Shown: one piece after another, positions 5,427 to 6,613 of the stretch | Position numbering within the stretch: the first letter of the stretch is position 1 | How the letters are laid out: every line of letters begins with the position of its first letter | Source: Actinomycetota bacterium | Lineage (GTDB): Bacteria; Actinomycetota; Actinomycetes; Actinomycetales; Microbacteriaceae | Direction: 5' to 3' | Length of the DNA stretch: 6,613 bases | Assembly (NCBI GenBank): GCA_018895315.1 | Contig: JAHIOK010000021.1 | Location: forward strand, 1 to 6,613 | Made by a program: the position numbers and the translations under genes | Notes under the pieces: generated by a model | Database searches by the model: none | Seen by the model: only the letters and a program-made list of their open reading frames with translations | What the model was told of the DNA's origin: nothing

Positions 5427-6053
5427 TTACACCCCCGGCGCGTACGACGACACGGTCGATGCAGCGACCGCACGCGCCGCGTCACTCGTGGGGCCCGGCT
5501 GCGGCACGAAGACGGCCTGCCGGTAATACGCCAGTTCGCGAATGGATTCCTGAATGTCAGCCAGCGCGCGGTGCCCACCGTCTTTCGCGGGAGCGTGGAT
5601 ATAGGCCCGCGGGTACCAGCGGCGCGAGAGCTCCTTGATGCTGGAGACATCGACGTTGCGATAGTGCAGCCAGCGATCGACGCGGGGCATGTACTTGGCG
5701 ATGAACATCCGATCCGTGCCGATGGTGTTGCCCGCCAGCGGTGCTTTCCCCTCGAGCGGAATGAAGCGCTGGATGTATTCGAGTACCTGGAACTCGGCAT
5801 CCGCAGTACTCACGCCGTGGGGGATCTCATCGATCAGCCCCGACTTGCGGTGCATGTTCGTGACGAAGTCGTTCATGTGGGCCAGCGCGGAATCGTCTGG
5901 CTTGATGACGACCTGGAAGCCTTCGTGCAGCGGGCGGAGCTCGAAATCCGTCACGATGACCGCGATCTCGACGAGCTCATCGACCTCGAGGTCGAGTCCC
6001 GTCATCTCGCAGTCGATCCACACCAGACGGTCGTTCTCGGATGATCCCACCAT
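5427..6053 (-). CDS. orn: Oligoribonuclease (DEDDh 3'-5' exoribonuclease)
   Basis: Orn degrades very short RNAs, mainly dinucleotides such as pGpG, to mononucleotides; it is the last step of RNA decay and of cyclic-di-GMP turnover. The product is 208 residues, normal for actinobacteria. The DEDDh catalytic set is complete: WIDCEMTGLD gives Asp14 and Glu16, NTIGTDRMF gives Asp114, and GGHRALADI gives His161 and Asp166. A 30-residue Ala/Pro/Ser-rich C-terminal tail follows the exonuclease core. ATG 6053 is preferred because TAGGAT lies seven bases upstream, giving a leaderless mRNA. ATG 6062 would add three residues but overlaps that -10 box. A longer reading through tRNA-Arg is rejected. The gene sits between two tRNA genes on the same strand; orn next to tRNA-His is also seen in mycobacteria. 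Confidence 0.96.
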   Translation of the reverse strand: MVGSSENDRLVWIDCEMTGLDLEVDELVEIAVIVTDFELRPLHEGFQVVIKPDDSALAHMNDFVTNMHRKSGLIDEIPHGVSTADAEFQVLEYIQRFIPLEGKAPLAGNTIGTDRMFIAKYMPRVDRWLHYRNVDVSSIKELSRRWYPRAYIHAPAKDGGHRALADIQESIRELAYYRQAVFVPQPGPTSDAARAVAASTVSSYAPGV

Positions 6054-6060
6054 GGATCCC

Positions 6061-6066
6061 ATCCTA
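6061..6066 (-). promoter_or_regulatory. Leaderless promoter -10 element for orn
   Basis: TAGGAT (complement of 6061-6066) matches TANNNT. Seven bases separate it from the A of ATG 6053, so the orn transcript could begin at the start codon. The matching -35 position would fall in the 3' end of tRNA-Arg and shows no consensus. Read-through from tRNA-Arg, whose 3' end is 32 bases away, is an alternative source of orn mRNA. Confidence 0.5.
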
Positions 6067-6085
6067 ACGAGCGGTATCGCGCGAG

Positions 6086-6158
6086 TGCCCCCGGATGGAT
6101 TCGAACCATCGACAAGCGGATTAGAAGGCCGCTGCTCTATCCCCTGAGCTACGGAGGC
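6086..6158 (-). tRNA. tRNA-Arg (anticodon UCU)
   Basis: The gene folds into a full cloverleaf: acceptor GCCTCCG with CGGGGGC (one U-G), D-arm GCTC-AGGGGATA-GAGC, anticodon loop CTTCTAA (anticodon TCT at 6125-6123), variable TTGTC, and T-arm GATGG-TTCGAAT-CCATC. The discriminator is A (6086). CCA is not encoded, unlike in tRNA-His nearby. The last pair of the anticodon stem is a C31-U39 mismatch (6128 and 6120). It reads AGA codons, which are rare in high-G+C genomes. Confidence 0.96.
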
Positions 6159-6168
6159 GGGCCCCTCT

Positions 6169-6197
6169 ACGCTACCGGTCTGGCCGCAGCGTGTCCT
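6169..6197 (-). promoter_or_regulatory. Probable promoter of tRNA-Arg
   Basis: The -10 candidate TAGCGT is the complement of 6169-6174. Seventeen bases upstream, AGGACA (complement of 6192-6197) matches four of six bases of the TTGACA -35 consensus. Transcription would start near 6162, giving a leader of only about four bases before the mature tRNA. Confidence 0.55.
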
Positions 6198-6204
6198 CAC
6201 CCTC

Positions 6205-6222
6205 TGGTGCCGGTCGGCACCA
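6205..6222. repeat. Perfect dyad in the divergent promoter region
   Basis: TGGTGCC (6205-6211) and GGCACCA (6216-6222) are exact reverse complements around GGTC. The dyad lies between the tRNA-Arg promoter and the -10 box of the small + strand gene, covering where the -35 of that gene should be. It could be an operator for a dimeric regulator or an RNA-level hairpin; no regulator is identified. Confidence 0.5.
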
Positions 6223-6227
6223 CGGCG

Positions 6228-6250
6228 TAGCGTCGTGCTATCGGAAGGGG
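6228..6250 (+). promoter_or_regulatory. Promoter -10 and ribosome binding site of the 70-residue gene
   Basis: TAGCGT (6228-6233) matches TANNNT and predicts a start at A 6240, giving an 18-base leader. GGAAGGGG (6243-6250) is a good Shine-Dalgarno seven bases before ATG 6258. Unlike the neighbouring leaderless genes, this one has a conventional leader. Confidence 0.6.
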
Positions 6251-6257
6251 TTCAACG

Positions 6258-6470
6258 ATGAGCATGACCGAGACACACCACGCGCTGTGGGTGGCCGAGG
6301 GACCCGTCGGGGTCGTCGGCACGATTCGCAAGAGTGAGGATGGATACACCGTCACGATGGCCGGAGCAGACGCCTCGGCGGGAACGTATCCCACCAGCGA
6401 AATCGCGAAGAGCGCCCTGCACGCTCGCATGACGCCCGGCAGTGACTGGCCACGCTTCCGAGAGCACTGA
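6258..6470 (+). CDS. Small hypothetical protein, 70 residues
   Basis: I cannot assign a function. The protein reads as one compact cytoplasmic domain: EGPVGVVGTIRKSEDGYTV, then AGTYPTSEIAKSALHARM, ending in PGSDWPRFREH. The alternation of short strand-like segments and a helix (EIAKSALHARM) is plausible for a folded small protein. No signal peptide, membrane segment or metal motif is seen. Support for a real gene comes from a clear promoter and Shine-Dalgarno, the actinobacterial codon pattern, and the tight fit against the convergent gene, whose stop is four bases away. The second ATG at 6264 is a possible but less well-spaced start. Confidence 0.8.
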   Translation: MSMTETHHALWVAEGPVGVVGTIRKSEDGYTVTMAGADASAGTYPTSEIAKSALHARMTPGSDWPRFREH

Positions 6471-6474
6471 TCCG

Positions 6475-6613
6475 TTAGGAATGGGCAGGACTGGCCGAAG
6501 CGTTGGCGATCTCACGGTCGTTCGTGCGGCTCCGTCCCGTCGATCGTGTGCGACGGCGGGTATCGAACAGCGGTAGCGCGATGTGCACGAGCGGCCCGAT
6601 GGAGGCCGCGAAC
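6475..6613 (-). CDS. C-terminal end of a probable membrane protein (5' end outside window)
   Basis: On the - strand a frame is open from the window edge to TAA (complement of 6475-6477), giving the last 45 residues of a protein. It begins with a hydrophobic stretch (FAASIGPLVHIALPLF) that could be the end of a membrane helix. A strongly basic, polar tail (DTRRRTRSTGRSRTNDR, then EIANASASPAHS) follows and would lie in the cytoplasm by the positive-inside rule. The codons keep G/C at the third position. Too little is present to name a family. It converges on the 70-residue gene with a four-base gap and no visible terminator between them. Confidence 0.55.
   Translation of the reverse strand, partial: FAASIGPLVHIALPLFDTRRRTRSTGRSRTNDREIANASASPAHS

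Noticed and set aside
5319..6044. Long + strand open frame opposite orn
   Set aside because: It begins in the tRNA-His complement and runs antisense to the well-supported orn gene.
6054..6200. N-terminal extension of Orn
   Set aside because: Most of it is translated tRNA-Arg (VAQGIEQRPSNPLVDGSNPSGG), a known artefact; the family core begins at SENDRLVWIDCEMTG.
1..6613. CRISPR array, insertion sequence, phage or defence island
   Set aside because: No spaced direct-repeat array, transposase, integrase, terminal inverted repeats or foreign-looking composition were found; the gene content is housekeeping.

Overview
The window looks like a stretch of core chromosome from a high-G+C actinobacterium, most likely of the family Microbacteriaceae (Microbacterium or a close relative). 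The grounds are the strong G/C bias at third codon positions, the form of the GatB, ClpS and Orn proteins, leaderless-type promoters (TANNNT six to seven bases before an ATG), and the GatB - DinB gene order. I see no insertion sequence, phage gene, CRISPR array or toxin/defence island. The taxonomic call is inference from sequence style, not a database match.

Left half, + strand: the 3' end of gatA overlaps the complete gatB by one base. These encode two subunits of the tRNA-dependent amidotransferase that makes Gln-tRNA(Gln) and Asn-tRNA(Asn). A perfect 12-bp stem-loop follows gatB, and its right arm runs into the likely promoter of dinB (translesion DNA polymerase IV). Next come a 106-residue GerW/YtfJ-like glycine-rich membrane-anchored protein, read from a textbook leaderless promoter, and a P-loop nucleoside-kinase-like protein whose start codon is not obvious.

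Right half, mostly - strand (listed in direction of transcription, from high to low coordinates): tRNA-Arg(UCU), orn (oligoribonuclease), tRNA-His(GUG), a small HExxH zincin-type metallopeptidase, clpS (N-degron adaptor for the Clp protease) and a DUF2017 gene. The last three are chained by ATGA stop/start overlaps, so they form one translationally coupled unit that is probably cotranscribed with tRNA-His. The kinase-like gene and the DUF2017 gene collide tail to tail, overlapping by 11 bases.

Far right: a short divergent promoter region with a perfect dyad separates tRNA-Arg from a 70-residue conserved-looking small gene on the + strand. The last 139 bases hold the 3' end of a - strand gene whose product ends in a hydrophobic segment and a basic tail.

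The functional themes are translation (GatAB, two tRNAs), RNA turnover (Orn), regulated proteolysis (ClpS with a metallopeptidase) and DNA damage tolerance (DinB). No clear new defence or metabolic system stands out. The more unusual signals are regulatory: overlapping terminator and promoter, two mutually exclusive hairpins in front of tRNA-His, the dyad in the divergent promoter region, and a perfect inverted repeat early in gatB.
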